The notes under the pieces: model-generated
What the model was told of the DNA's origin: nothing
The model's input: only the letters and a program-made list of their open reading frames with translations
The model's database searches: none
Shown: positions 16,208 through 24,678 of the stretch, one piece after another
Numbering within the stretch: the stretch's first letter is position 1
Layout of the letters: every line of letters begins with the position of its first letter
Translations under genes and position numbers: made by a program
Source: Chryseobacterium sp. HSC-36S06
GTDB lineage: Bacteria; Bacteroidota; Bacteroidia; Flavobacteriales; Weeksellaceae
Direction of reading: 5' to 3'
Assembly (NCBI RefSeq): GCF_024171485.1
Contig: NZ_JALJZX010000002.1
Location: 124,001 to 188,000, forward strand
Length of the DNA stretch: 64,000 nucleotides

Positions 16208-17512
16208 AAAGAAAATTTTATAAAGATTTCTGGCACTCGAAACAATTAGCAGAAGTGCAACCAAAATCAGCGCGGTTTTACGTGGCATTTTTCCTGCTAA
16301 TCTTGCAGCGATAGGCGCAGCCAGAACACCTCCGATAATTAAGCCCAGAATAATTTCAATATTCGATACTCCCAAACTCGAAAAGAAAACGATAGCAGCA
16401 GAAAGCGTCACGAAAAATTCGGCCATACTTACGGTTCCGATGACATAATTGGTTTTTCTGCCTTTGGAAAGAAGAGTTGAAGTTACAATCGGGCCCCAGC
16501 CGCCACCGCCAAAAGCATCCATCATTCCGCCCAGAAAACCAAGTCTTCCGAGGTGTGTCTTCTGTTTGATTACGATCTTTTTAAAAGCCAGTCTTGTAAT
16601 TCTGTAGCCCATCAACAGCGTGTAAGTTGCCATTAAACCTTTCGCAAGATTTTCATATTCGTTGCCAAGATAAATCAGCAGCAAGGAGCCGCAAACTGCT
16701 CCAATAATGCCCGGAACCGCCAGGTAAAGCAGCATTCGTTTATTTACATTTCCGTATTTGTAGTGCGAATAGCCACTCATGGCACTTGAAAACATTTCTG
16801 CAGTGTGAATAGAACCGGAGATGGAAGGCAGTTTAATTCCCATGCCCAGCATCAGCGTAGAACTCGTTAATCCGTAACCCATTCCAAGGGCACCGTCTAC
16901 CATTTGCGCAAAGAATCCGATGGCGAGCATCCAGTAAAATTCCTGCGGAATTTCGTACACGAAATCTTTTGCCTGAGTGTAGGAAAAATATTTATCGAAA
17001 GCGATGCCAAGAAAAAATGCGGCGAAAGCAAGCGATAGATAGATAACAAGTCTTCTGTATTTCTTCGCGTCTCTCGAATATTGCCATTTAGATTTCTGCT
17101 CTGCCGCTGAAAGTTTATTTTTGTCTGAAATGAAACTTTCGAGCTGAAAATCGCTTAATTCAGGTTTGTTTTCGATACTGATTAGGATGTTTTTCTTCTG
17201 AACAATATCGATGATTTCGGTATAAAAACCAATTCCGCAATCGGTAATTAGAGCGATATGGGAATTGTAGAAATCGTCTTCAAAGAACCGCCTTTCGTGA
17301 AGCCTGATATTCTCATGATTATTTGCAAAGTCCTTAATTTTCTGAGAAATATTTTCACATACCAGATTTATCTGGGTTTCCGGAAAACTTTCAACAAGTA
17401 AATTCAGGTTTTTCAGCGCTTGCGTGCCACCGCCTACAATAAGCACTTTCAGGTTTTCCAGATTCAGGAAAACACTGAGTGATTTGTTATGTATTTTGCT
17501 TTCGATAGACAT
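16205..17512 (-). CDS. TauE/SafE transporter fused to a siroheme-synthase-like Rossmann domain
   Basis: A 435-residue fusion. Residues about 1-125 resemble the NAD-binding domain of CysG/Met8/SirC (VLIVGGGTQALKNLNLL near 19-35, IALITDC near 91, final LSDF). A hydrophilic linker with one membrane segment follows, then a TauE/SafE permease of about eight segments (FFAQMVDGALGMGYGL near 202-217 and MMDAFGGGGWGPIVTSTLL near 322-340 as the two repeated half signatures). As last gene of the cys operon it probably moves sulfate or another sulfur anion. In my hand alignment the dehydrogenase Asp104 of CysG falls on Asn (IENKP), so the head may sense rather than catalyse. Confidence 0.8.
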   Translation of the reverse strand: MSIESKIHNKSLSVFLNLENLKVLIVGGGTQALKNLNLLVESFPETQINLVCENISQKIKDFANNHENIRLHERRFFEDDFYNSHIALITDCGIGFYTEIIDIVQKKNILISIENKPELSDFQLESFISDKNKLSAAEQKSKWQYSRDAKKYRRLVIYLSLAFAAFFLGIAFDKYFSYTQAKDFVYEIPQEFYWMLAIGFFAQMVDGALGMGYGLTSSTLMLGMGIKLPSISGSIHTAEMFSSAMSGYSHYKYGNVNKRMLLYLAVPGIIGAVCGSLLLIYLGNEYENLAKGLMATYTLLMGYRITRLAFKKIVIKQKTHLGRLGFLGGMMDAFGGGGWGPIVTSTLLSKGRKTNYVIGTVSMAEFFVTLSAAIVFFSSLGVSNIEIILGLIIGGVLAAPIAARLAGKMPRKTALILVALLLIVSSARNLYKIFF

Positions 17513-17564
17513 TAAAAAGATGCGCTGAGGTATTCAGAAGAAAACTTTTTCAACTTTTTAAAAT

Positions 17565-18806
17565 CTAAAGAAGCATCACCGCACCTACGGTAGAATTGCT
17601 GGTTTCATCAACCAGAATTGCGCTTCCCGTGGCGCTGTTCTTTTCAAAAGAATCAAAAGCCAGCGGTGATGCGGTTTTCAGCTTTACTTTTACAATTTCA
17701 TTCAGTTTTACTGAATCGGTCGCTGGGATTTGCTGCAGAGTATTGACATCAATTTTATATTCTATTTCCTTTACGATGGTTTTAAGAAGTCGGCTTTTAT
17801 GCTGTATGAAGTATTTGTTTCCTTCGTTCAGTTCGCGTTTATCGAGCCAGCAAACCAAAGCTTCGAACTCATTTTCGACTTTTGGTTGGTTTTCGGTTTT
17901 TACGAAGAAATCTCCGCGGCTCACATCGATATCATCAGCTATATGTAAAACTGCAGGCTGCAAGGCAAAAACTTCTTCTACTTCATATCCGCCGGTTTCC
18001 ACTTTAGAAATCGTTGTTTCTATATTTTCCGGAAGAATGGTGATTTTATCTCCTTTTTTATAAGTTCCGGAAATAATTTGGCCGGCGTAACCGCGGTAAT
18101 CGTGAAGTTCTTCGGTTTGGGGACGGATGACATACTGAACCTGAAATCTTGCGTTTTCGTAATCTACATCATTTCTAACTTCAACATTTTCTAAAAAACT
18201 CAAAAGCGGCTCGCCTTCGAACCACGGCATTTTCTCAGATTTTTCGACAATATTATCCCCATTGAAAGCGGAGATTGGGAAAAACGCTATATTTTTTAGT
18301 CCGAGATTTTCTGCAACTTTGCGGTAATCTTCTTTAATTTTATTGTAAACTTCCTCCGAATAATCAACCAAATCCATTTTGTTTACGGCCACCACAACAT
18401 GTTTCATTTTCAACAATGATGCGATGATCGAATGTCGCCTCGTTTGCTCAATCACACCCTGACGCGCATCAATCAAAATAATAATGAGCTGTGAATTTGA
18501 TGCTCCTGTAATCATATTTCTTGTGTACTGAACGTGTCCCGGTGCATCGGCAATGATAAATTTGCGCTTTGGTGTAGAAAAATAACGGTAAGCCACATCA
18601 ATGGTGATTCCCTGTTCTCTTTCGGCGCGAAGACCGTCGGTAAGAATAGCCAGATCGATGCCGTCGGCATTTTTATTTTTCGACTGTTTTTCTAGGGCTT
18701 CAAGCTGGTCAACCAAAATGCTTTTGCTGTCGTAGAGCAGTCTGCCAATCAGTGTGCTTTTTCCGTCATCAACACTTCCGGCGGTAATAAATCTTAATAT
18801 ATCCAT
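17565..18806 (-). CDS. cysN: sulfate adenylyltransferase large subunit (GTPase)
   Basis: CysN hydrolyses GTP to drive APS formation by CysD. The 413-residue protein has the EF-Tu-like G domain: P-loop AGSVDDGKST (9-18), switch II DAPGHVQYTRNM near 92-103, NKMD near 147, and SAFNGDN near 183, followed by two beta-barrel domains. It stops without the C-terminal APS kinase domain found in CysNC fusions, which fits direct reduction of APS by the neighbouring cysH product. 51 bp separate it from cysD and 52 bp from the TauE fusion. Confidence 0.95.
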   Translation of the reverse strand: MDILRFITAGSVDDGKSTLIGRLLYDSKSILVDQLEALEKQSKNKNADGIDLAILTDGLRAEREQGITIDVAYRYFSTPKRKFIIADAPGHVQYTRNMITGASNSQLIIILIDARQGVIEQTRRHSIIASLLKMKHVVVAVNKMDLVDYSEEVYNKIKEDYRKVAENLGLKNIAFFPISAFNGDNIVEKSEKMPWFEGEPLLSFLENVEVRNDVDYENARFQVQYVIRPQTEELHDYRGYAGQIISGTYKKGDKITILPENIETTISKVETGGYEVEEVFALQPAVLHIADDIDVSRGDFFVKTENQPKVENEFEALVCWLDKRELNEGNKYFIQHKSRLLKTIVKEIEYKIDVNTLQQIPATDSVKLNEIVKVKLKTASPLAFDSFEKNSATGSAILVDETSNSTVGAVMLL

Positions 18807-18857
18807 GTTCAGTTTAAGTAATAATTGAGGAGAAACGGTGATTTTTTGTGAGATAAC

Positions 18858-19766
18858 TTAGAAGTAACCTCCTTTTTTGCGGTCTTCCATGGCGGCTTCG
18901 GTCACTTTATCATCAATTCTAGTTTCGCCGCGCTCAGAAATTCTGGACGCTGTGATTTCGTTCACCACATCATCCAGCGTTGCTGCGTGGCTTTCTACAG
19001 CGGCAGTACAGGTCATGTCGCCTACAGTTCGGTAGCGTACTTTTTTATTGATGATGGTATCATTTTCATCGATCTGAATGAAATCTGAAACTGCAATTAA
19101 CTGTCCTTCGTATTCAATAACATCGCGTTGGTGAGCGAAATAAATCGAAGGAAGCTGAATTTTTTCTTTTTTGATATAATTCCAGACATCAAGCTCAGTC
19201 CAGTTAGAAATCGGGAATACCCGCACATTCTCACCTTTATGAATTCTTCCGTTGTAGATGTTCCAAAGTTCTGGTCGCTGAAGCTTTGGTTCCCACTGAC
19301 CGAATTCGTCACGCACAGAAAAAAATCTTTCTTTGGCTCTCGCTTTTTCTTCGTCACGGCGCGCGCCGCCAATACAGGCATCGAATTTAAATTCTTCAAT
19401 AGTATCCAGAAGGGTATGGGTTTGAAGCCAGTTTCGGGAAGCAAATTTGCCTTTCGGTTCGGTAAGTTTTTTCTCGCGAATCGTATCTTCAACTTTTCTT
19501 ACAATTAATTCTGCGCCAATTTCTTCCGCAAGTTGGTCACGGTAATTCAAAGCTTCAATGAAATTATGACCCGTATCAATATGAACAAGCGGAAAGGGAA
19601 TTTTCATCGGCGCAAACGCCTTTTTTGCAAGATGGACAAGCGTAATGGAATCTTTGCCGCCACTGAAAAGCAGGGCAGGTTTTTCAAATTGCGCCGCTAC
19701 TTCGCGCATGATGAAAATACTTTCGGCTTCTAACTGTTCCAGATAGTCTAATTTATATTTGCTCAT
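18858..19766 (-). CDS. cysD: sulfate adenylyltransferase small subunit
   Basis: CysD is the ATP-pyrophosphatase-fold catalytic subunit making APS from sulfate and ATP, in complex with CysN. The 302 residues include the PP-loop LLFSGGKDSITLVHLA (about 32-47), the HIDTGHNF motif near 64, and the C-terminal arginine-rich tail with RISERGETRIDD and GGYF at the end, all typical of CysD. It lies 54 bp downstream of cysH and 51 bp upstream of cysN in the same orientation. Confidence 0.95.
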   Translation of the reverse strand: MSKYKLDYLEQLEAESIFIMREVAAQFEKPALLFSGGKDSITLVHLAKKAFAPMKIPFPLVHIDTGHNFIEALNYRDQLAEEIGAELIVRKVEDTIREKKLTEPKGKFASRNWLQTHTLLDTIEEFKFDACIGGARRDEEKARAKERFFSVRDEFGQWEPKLQRPELWNIYNGRIHKGENVRVFPISNWTELDVWNYIKKEKIQLPSIYFAHQRDVIEYEGQLIAVSDFIQIDENDTIINKKVRYRTVGDMTCTAAVESHAATLDDVVNEITASRISERGETRIDDKVTEAAMEDRKKGGYF

Positions 19767-19820
19767 ATTGATAACTATAGCGTTTTGAGATTTTTAAAAG
19801 TTGATTAAGGTCAAAGGGAA

Positions 19821-20513
19821 TTATTGTGAATGAAGACCGCACTCTTTCTGGGATTCTTCCCAAAACCAACGGCCCGCTCTCGGGTTTTCACCTATAGCAA
19901 TAGCTCTGGTACAGGGTTTACAACCAACGCTGATAAAACCTTTCTTGTGGAGCGGCAAATCCTGAACATTATGCTGTTCGATATAATTTAAAACATCCTG
20001 ATAGGTCCAATGAATCAACGGGTTGAATTTAAAAAGTTTCCGATCGTCATCCCATTCGATCATTTTCATGTTTTCACGGTTCTCCGACTGTTCGCTTCGT
20101 AAACCGGTAATCCAGATTTTAGCGCCTTCCAAAGCACGGTTCAGGGGTTTTACTTTGCGGATGTAGCAGCATTCTTTCCGGTTTTCTACCGAATGAAAAA
20201 AAGCATTAATTCCTTTTTCGTTCACATATCTTTCAACATCGTCAGAATCGGGAAAATAAACCTGAATTTTTGTACCGTATCTCGCATTGTTTTGTGAAAG
20301 CAGTTCGTAATGTTCATAAAAAAGTCTCCCCGTATCCAGTGTGAAAACTTTAATATTCATCTTGTTTTTAAAGATCATATCATTAATGACCTGATCTTCC
20401 TGACCTAAGGAAGTGGAAAATACGGCGTCCGAGGTAAATTTTTCTGAAATAAATTGTAAACCTTCTTCGGCTGTTAAATTTTCGATCAACAGAATATCTT
20501 CTTGTAAAAGCAT
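19821..20513 (-). CDS. cysH: adenylyl-sulfate (APS) reductase, assimilatory
   Basis: CysH reduces APS to sulfite with thioredoxin. The iron-sulfur motif is present: the CC pair in KECCYIRKV and C-x2-C in SVGCKPCTRAI about 80 residues later, plus the catalytic KECGLH at the C-terminus. The CC/CxxC set marks the APS-reducing class, consistent with no cysC here. I place the start at the ATG of MLLQEDILLIENL (230 residues). An upstream in-frame TTG at 20537 would add eight residues but lies inside the -7 promoter box, so it cannot be in the mRNA. Confidence 0.93.
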   Translation of the reverse strand: MLLQEDILLIENLTAEEGLQFISEKFTSDAVFSTSLGQEDQVINDMIFKNKMNIKVFTLDTGRLFYEHYELLSQNNARYGTKIQVYFPDSDDVERYVNEKGINAFFHSVENRKECCYIRKVKPLNRALEGAKIWITGLRSEQSENRENMKMIEWDDDRKLFKFNPLIHWTYQDVLNYIEQHNVQDLPLHKKGFISVGCKPCTRAIAIGENPRAGRWFWEESQKECGLHSQ

Positions 20514-20534
20514 AGAGTAAGGATATGTTGCCGA

Positions 20535-20581
20535 CAAATTTACTTGATAATTATTAGCCTACAAAATTAGTAGACTAATAA
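20535..20581 (-). promoter_or_regulatory. cysH operon promoter with 31-bp palindromic operator
   Basis: On the minus strand the -33 TTTG (20562-20565) and -7 TAAATTTG (20535-20542) are separated by exactly 19 bp. The palindrome TTATTAGCCTAC-N7-GTAGACTAATAA (20551-20581, 11 of 12 arm positions symmetrical) covers the -33 element. The Rrf2 regulator gene ends 12 bp away, making it the obvious candidate repressor. Confidence 0.75.
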
Positions 20582-20593
20582 ATCAAAAAAAGG

Positions 20594-21001
20594 TTAATCT
20601 TTCAATTCAATCAGTGTTTTTTTCTCGAGTATGGATAAAGTAGCATCCCGGACTTCGATTAGAACATCGTGTAGGGAACAGTGTTTCTCGTTGCAGTTCA
20701 TGCAGTTTTCGTAAAAATTGAGGCTTACACAGGGGAGCATTGCTATGGGACCGTTTACCAGCCGGATGATGCGGGCAAGCGTAATGTCTCTGGGATTTAC
20801 ATTGAAAAAATATCCACCGCCTTTTCCCTTTTTGCTGTCAAGGATTTCTGCTTTTTTAAGTTCAAGGAGAATGTTTTCAAGAAACTTTAAAGGAATTTTT
20901 TTCTTTTCAGAAATTTCCGAAATCAACACAGGTCCTTCTTCCTGCTTTTCTACAAGGTAAGAGAGCGCCCGCAAAGCGTATTGTGATTTTTTAGATAACA
21001 T
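20594..21001 (-). CDS. Rrf2 family transcriptional regulator, probable sulfur regulator
   Basis: A 135-residue Rrf2 protein. The winged helix is at about 1-60 (KKSQYALRALSYLVE, ISEKKKIPLKFLENILLELK, wing KGKGGGYFF) and a dimerisation helix at the end (VRDATLSILEKKTL). Between them four cysteines lie in C-x8-C-x2-C-x4-C spacing (PCVSLNFYENC, NCNEKHC near 90-108), suited to an iron-sulfur cluster as in IscR and NsrR. It is encoded just upstream of, and in line with, the cys operon, and a palindrome covers the operon promoter, so repression of sulfate assimilation by sulfur or cluster status is likely but unproven. Confidence 0.85.
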   Translation of the reverse strand: MLSKKSQYALRALSYLVEKQEEGPVLISEISEKKKIPLKFLENILLELKKAEILDSKKGKGGGYFFNVNPRDITLARIIRLVNGPIAMLPCVSLNFYENCMNCNEKHCSLHDVLIEVRDATLSILEKKTLIELKD

Positions 21002-21088
21002 GTCGTAAAAATAATAAAAACCTTTGAGCTGAGATGTACCTGTATAAAACTGAAAAATTGTTTAAGTTCGCATAAATTTAGTTTCAAT

Positions 21089-21517
21089 ATGTTCAGCAAG
21101 CACGAAGCGCAGCAGCTTAAAAAAGATTTTTGGATTGCTTTCGGGAAAAGTTTCCCCAGAAAATGGCTTTTGTATGATACCAAAATTAAAGATTTTTCTC
21201 TGAAATTTTACGCGGATAATAAAAAAGCTGAAGTTTCGATCGATATTGAAATGAAAGATGAACTCTTTCGCAATGCGTATTACGAAAAGATTTGGTCTTT
21301 GGAAGAAATGCTGAAAGAAGAAGTCGGCGAAATTCAAAAAGATGAATTTTACACTCTAGAAAACGGCAAAGTTATTTCCAGAATCTGGGTAACAAAAGAC
21401 AATGTTTCGGTTTTCAACAAAAATACCTGGCAAGAAATTTTCGAGTTTTTTGTAGAAAAAATGGATGGATTTGAAAGGTTTTATTATGATTACGAAGATT
21501 TCATTAAAGATGTTTAA
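21089..21517 (+). CDS. DUF4268 domain protein
   Basis: A soluble 142-residue protein divergent from the Rrf2 gene. It resembles DUF4268 (QLKKDFWIAFGKSF near the N-terminus; central WSLEEMLKEEVGEI; C-terminal FYDYEDFIKDV). The family has remote likeness to nuclease-fold proteins, but I see no catalytic motif and assign no function. It shares the short 87-bp divergent spacer with the regulator and is followed by a strong bidirectional terminator. Confidence 0.7.
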   Translation: MFSKHEAQQLKKDFWIAFGKSFPRKWLLYDTKIKDFSLKFYADNKKAEVSIDIEMKDELFRNAYYEKIWSLEEMLKEEVGEIQKDEFYTLENGKVISRIWVTKDNVSVFNKNTWQEIFEFFVEKMDGFERFYYDYEDFIKDV

Positions 21518-21522
21518 ACAGA

Positions 21523-21556
21523 AAACGGTTTCAATCATTTGAAACCGTTTCTTTTT
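21523..21556. terminator. bidirectional terminator between DUF4268 gene and gldG
   Basis: Perfect 11-bp stem AAACGGTTTCA/TGAAACCGTTT (21523-21533, 21540-21550), loop of 6, flanked by A- and T-rich runs. Confidence 0.9.
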
Positions 21557-21572
21557 ATTCTTTGTTGTGCAA

Positions 21573-23228
21573 TTATCCAAACTTACGTTTTCTCAGACAG
21601 AAGAAAATTCCACCCAAAGCGCCGGTAATGGCTAAAGGAAGCAGTAAATTAAGCCATTGCCAGTTGGTTTTTTCTTCGTCAATTCTTTGTCTATCCAGAA
21701 GTCGTGCTTCAATATTGCGGTTTCTGAGCTCCATTAAATTAGAGTCATCCAACAGAAAATCGAGTGCATTTCTGAGGAATTGTTCATTTCCGTAAGTTTG
21801 TTTGGTAAGCAGATCTTCGCCCAACGGCAATGCATTTCCTTTGTAAACCTGGTTTCTACCAACATCTCCGTCTGCAATAACAATCATTTTGTTGTCGGTG
21901 CTTTGCGCTTTGAAACCCGGATACCCATTTCTTTCGCTTCTTGAAGCGTAGGCTGATGTAAATTTCCCTTCTAAACTTACCGCAAAAATTTTCGGCGTCG
22001 TGGGTTTGTCAAATTCGCTCAAAGAATCAGTTCTTACGATTTCACCTAAAGCCACGTAGTTAGGAACCTGTTTCACGTTTGTTCTTTCGCTGGATTCGAA
22101 AAGTACGCGGGTTCTAATATTTTTTCTTCCTAAAGTATCGATTGATGTTGGGAATTCAAACTTTACAGGATTGATGTTTTTGGTGATTGGATTTTTAGTT
22201 TCTGCGATACCGAGCGGGAAGTAAGGCCACAGAAAACTGCTGAACTGCGGATTTCCGGCAACTTCACCGGAGACAATTCTGATGAGTGCAGATTTCTTCA
22301 TATCCTTCACCAATCCAGAATTAATCCGGAGTCCGTAGTTAAAAAAGAAATCGGTAAGATTGGTCTCCATTGGGTAGGCCATGATTTTTTTCGACTGAAA
22401 AAGGGTGTCCATTTCCGCATTTACCGCATCAATCATCCACAGGGTTTTTCCGCCGTTCATGATGTATTGGTCGAGAATAACTTTTTCGTTTTCGGTGAAA
22501 GCTTTTCTTGGTTTTGCGATGACCAGCGCATGCATTTGTTTCAGTTTCGGAACGTCCGCCAGTGAAAGTTCAGTTTGGTTTTCCGGAATTATAGGACCGG
22601 CATTATAACTTTCAAGCGCCATATCCATAAAACCCTGGAATTGGCTTGGACCAAGTTCGTCCTGATTGATCAGAATTCCTATATTTTTCTTTTCCTCTTC
22701 GGTAATTGCTTTAATATTGGAAGCGAAATTATACTCGAGGTTTTCAATCGATCTGCTGAGCTGTTCCGAGGCGTCGATTCCGCTTTGGTTGATGATGAGC
22801 GGGATTGAACTCCCATAGGAATTATATTTGAGCGCGGCGAAAGGAAACATGACGATTTCTGAAATTTTTCCGTCTTTCATATCCGGAAGAATAGATGGCT
22901 GCATTCCCATAGCGGCCAAAGTGTCTTTCGACATTTTGGTTTTGATTGGGTCAATGAATTTATAGTCGATTTTAGGATTTATTTTCCTGAATTCCTCGAG
23001 CATAAATTTCGTTTCATTCTGCAGCTGACGGAAACTTGCCGGGAAATCGCCTTCAAGATATACATCTACCGTTAAAGGTTTTTTAACGGATTCCAGAATT
23101 TTTACCGTCGATTCAGACAAGGTGTAGCGTTTTTCCTGAGTGAGATCGAATCTTTTGGAAAAAACTCCGAAAATTCCAAGAATCAGAACTGCCCCGATGA
23201 TGATATATGAAATATATTTTTTATTCAT
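21573..23228 (-). CDS. gldG: gliding motility ABC transporter-associated protein GldG
   Basis: GldG is the membrane-anchored extracytoplasmic component that works with GldF and the ATPase GldA; in Flavobacterium johnsoniae the three are needed for gliding. The protein has an N-terminal membrane segment (about 5-22), the hallmark KRFDLTQEKRYTLSESTV near 27-44, a large soluble domain, and a C-terminal membrane segment before CLRKRKFG. I use the ATG of MNKKYISYIIIG (551 residues); the 13-codon extension overlaps the end of gldF. gldA is not in the window. Confidence 0.9.
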   Translation of the reverse strand: MNKKYISYIIIGAVLILGIFGVFSKRFDLTQEKRYTLSESTVKILESVKKPLTVDVYLEGDFPASFRQLQNETKFMLEEFRKINPKIDYKFIDPIKTKMSKDTLAAMGMQPSILPDMKDGKISEIVMFPFAALKYNSYGSSIPLIINQSGIDASEQLSRSIENLEYNFASNIKAITEEEKKNIGILINQDELGPSQFQGFMDMALESYNAGPIIPENQTELSLADVPKLKQMHALVIAKPRKAFTENEKVILDQYIMNGGKTLWMIDAVNAEMDTLFQSKKIMAYPMETNLTDFFFNYGLRINSGLVKDMKKSALIRIVSGEVAGNPQFSSFLWPYFPLGIAETKNPITKNINPVKFEFPTSIDTLGRKNIRTRVLFESSERTNVKQVPNYVALGEIVRTDSLSEFDKPTTPKIFAVSLEGKFTSAYASRSERNGYPGFKAQSTDNKMIVIADGDVGRNQVYKGNALPLGEDLLTKQTYGNEQFLRNALDFLLDDSNLMELRNRNIEARLLDRQRIDEEKTNWQWLNLLLPLAITGALGGIFFCLRKRKFG

Positions 23229-23250
23229 TTTAAATAATTCTAAAGTGTTT

Positions 23251-23979
23251 TTACTTTTTCTTCTCAACGAAAATTTTAGCTAAAAACAGACAGAGCACGG
23301 TAACCAACAGGAAATAAAAAATATCACGGGTGTCTATCAGACCGCGGGTAAAAGCCAGAAAATGCTGATAAAAACCGATGTTGGATAAAATATAATCAGC
23401 GCCTCCCAATAATTTGTAACTGGCCAACTGCTCGATTCCGAAATAAAAGATAAAACACATGAATACACCTAACAAATAAGCCATAATCTGGTTTTGCGAA
23501 AGTGATGATGCTAAAATTCCTACCGCTGAAAATGCTGCAGTTAAAATCATTAAACCAAAATAACTCCCGAAAGTAGCGCCTAAATCGATGTTTCCTGCCG
23601 GAACGCCCAAAGTATAAACAGTGTAAAGGTAGGTAAGCGAGGGGAGGAGGCATAAAACTCCAACGAACCAAACTGCCAGGAATTTCCCTAAGATGATTTC
23701 AGAAATTTTCACAGGCTGAGAAAAAAGCCAGTTCAGAGTTCCCGATTGCTGTTCCTCTGCAAGAGTTTTCATTGATATAGCGGGAATAATAAACATCAAT
23801 AACCACGGTACCAAAACAAAATAACTTTGTAATGAGGCTGTTCCGATGTCGAAAATATTAGAATCGTTTTCGAAGAAAAACAGAAAGAGCGTTCCTATTA
23901 AACTGAAAGCACCGATGATGAGCCAGGCACTCCAGTTGCCGAAATAACTCCAAAGTTCCTTTTTAAATATTGCTGTCAT
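23251..23979 (-). CDS. gldF: gliding motility ABC transporter permease GldF
   Basis: A 242-residue ABC-2 type permease with six membrane segments. It starts MTAIFKKELWSYFGNWSAW, and the region ISMKTLAEEQQSGTLNWLFS near 77-96 is diagnostic of the GldF/ABC-2 family. An upstream in-frame start would add 28 residues inside hemJ, but the ATG at 23979 overlaps the hemJ stop (TAATG), which indicates translational coupling. gldG follows 22 bp later. Confidence 0.9.
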   Translation of the reverse strand: MTAIFKKELWSYFGNWSAWLIIGAFSLIGTLFLFFFENDSNIFDIGTASLQSYFVLVPWLLMFIIPAISMKTLAEEQQSGTLNWLFSQPVKISEIILGKFLAVWFVGVLCLLPSLTYLYTVYTLGVPAGNIDLGATFGSYFGLMILTAAFSAVGILASSLSQNQIMAYLLGVFMCFIFYFGIEQLASYKLLGGADYILSNIGFYQHFLAFTRGLIDTRDIFYFLLVTVLCLFLAKIFVEKKK

Positions 23980-24524
23980 TATTTCCTTGCTTTGTTTACG
24001 AGTTTTACGGTAAGCATAATTGCAAATACCAAAACGATAAATCCGGTGATTAATTGCCACCAATAGTCCAGTACCCAGGATTTTAGAATCACGGTGAAAA
24101 CTACCAGAAACAGAATAAATGTCGCAATTTCATTGGCTTGCCGCAGTTTGATGTTTTTAATTGGTAAAACTTCTCCGTGTAGATTTTTCATCTGCAGTAC
24201 TTTTTTCCAACACCAGAAATGATAAGCTGCAAGGCCAAGTAAGAATGTTAATTTTAAATGAAACCAGGGTGCTTTCAATAAACCGGAATTCAGATAAATT
24301 AATATAAGACCAGTCAACAGCATAATTACTCCCGCCGGAAGGGTAATGATATTCCATAACCGCCGGGCCATGAAAACGTACTGTTCACGGAGAATCTGTT
24401 TTTTTGCGGCCTCAAACTCATCGGTGTCTTTGTAGTAAACAAAGAGCCGAACCAGATAGAAAATTCCTGCAAAATAACTGACCATAAAAACAATATGGAA
24501 GGCTTTGAGAATGGTATAAAGCAT
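23979..24524 (-). CDS. hemJ: HemJ-type protoporphyrinogen oxidase (CopD/UPF0093 family)
   Basis: HemJ oxidises protoporphyrinogen IX to protoporphyrin IX in the inner membrane. The 181-residue protein has four to five membrane segments. The N-terminus LKAFHIVFMVSYFAGIFYLVR carries the conserved His and pattern of the family; a second set lies at WFHLKLTFLLGLAAYHFW near 86-103, and RQANEIATF near 132 is also typical. It heads the hemJ-gldF-gldG transcript with one-base overlap into gldF. Linkage to gliding genes appears positional rather than functional. Confidence 0.85.
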   Translation of the reverse strand: MLYTILKAFHIVFMVSYFAGIFYLVRLFVYYKDTDEFEAAKKQILREQYVFMARRLWNIITLPAGVIMLLTGLILIYLNSGLLKAPWFHLKLTFLLGLAAYHFWCWKKVLQMKNLHGEVLPIKNIKLRQANEIATFILFLVVFTVILKSWVLDYWWQLITGFIVLVFAIMLTVKLVNKARK

Positions 24525-24678
24525 CAGAAAAATTTAGGTGCAAAGATAGCAGATAAAAGTGATTGTAGAAAGACCCAAGATCTTAACAGTAAATTTTTGT
24601 GTTAAAATTATCATTTAGGAAGAGTATATCATTAATTTTTAGTTTTTTTGCATACTACAATTATTTATCCTACTAATT

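Noticed and set aside
17596-18063. Antisense open frame of 155 codons across cysN
   Set aside because: It is a shadow of the cysN reading frame with low-complexity Ser/Phe composition and no signals of its own.
20514-20537. Eight-residue N-terminal extension of CysH from a TTG start
   Set aside because: The TTG is part of the TAAATTTG -7 box, so it would not be transcribed; the ATG at 20513 fits the usual protein start.
23980-24063. Longer GldF starting 28 codons upstream
   Set aside because: The extension lies wholly inside the hemJ coding region. The ATG overlapping the hemJ stop gives the usual N-terminus MTAIFKKEL.
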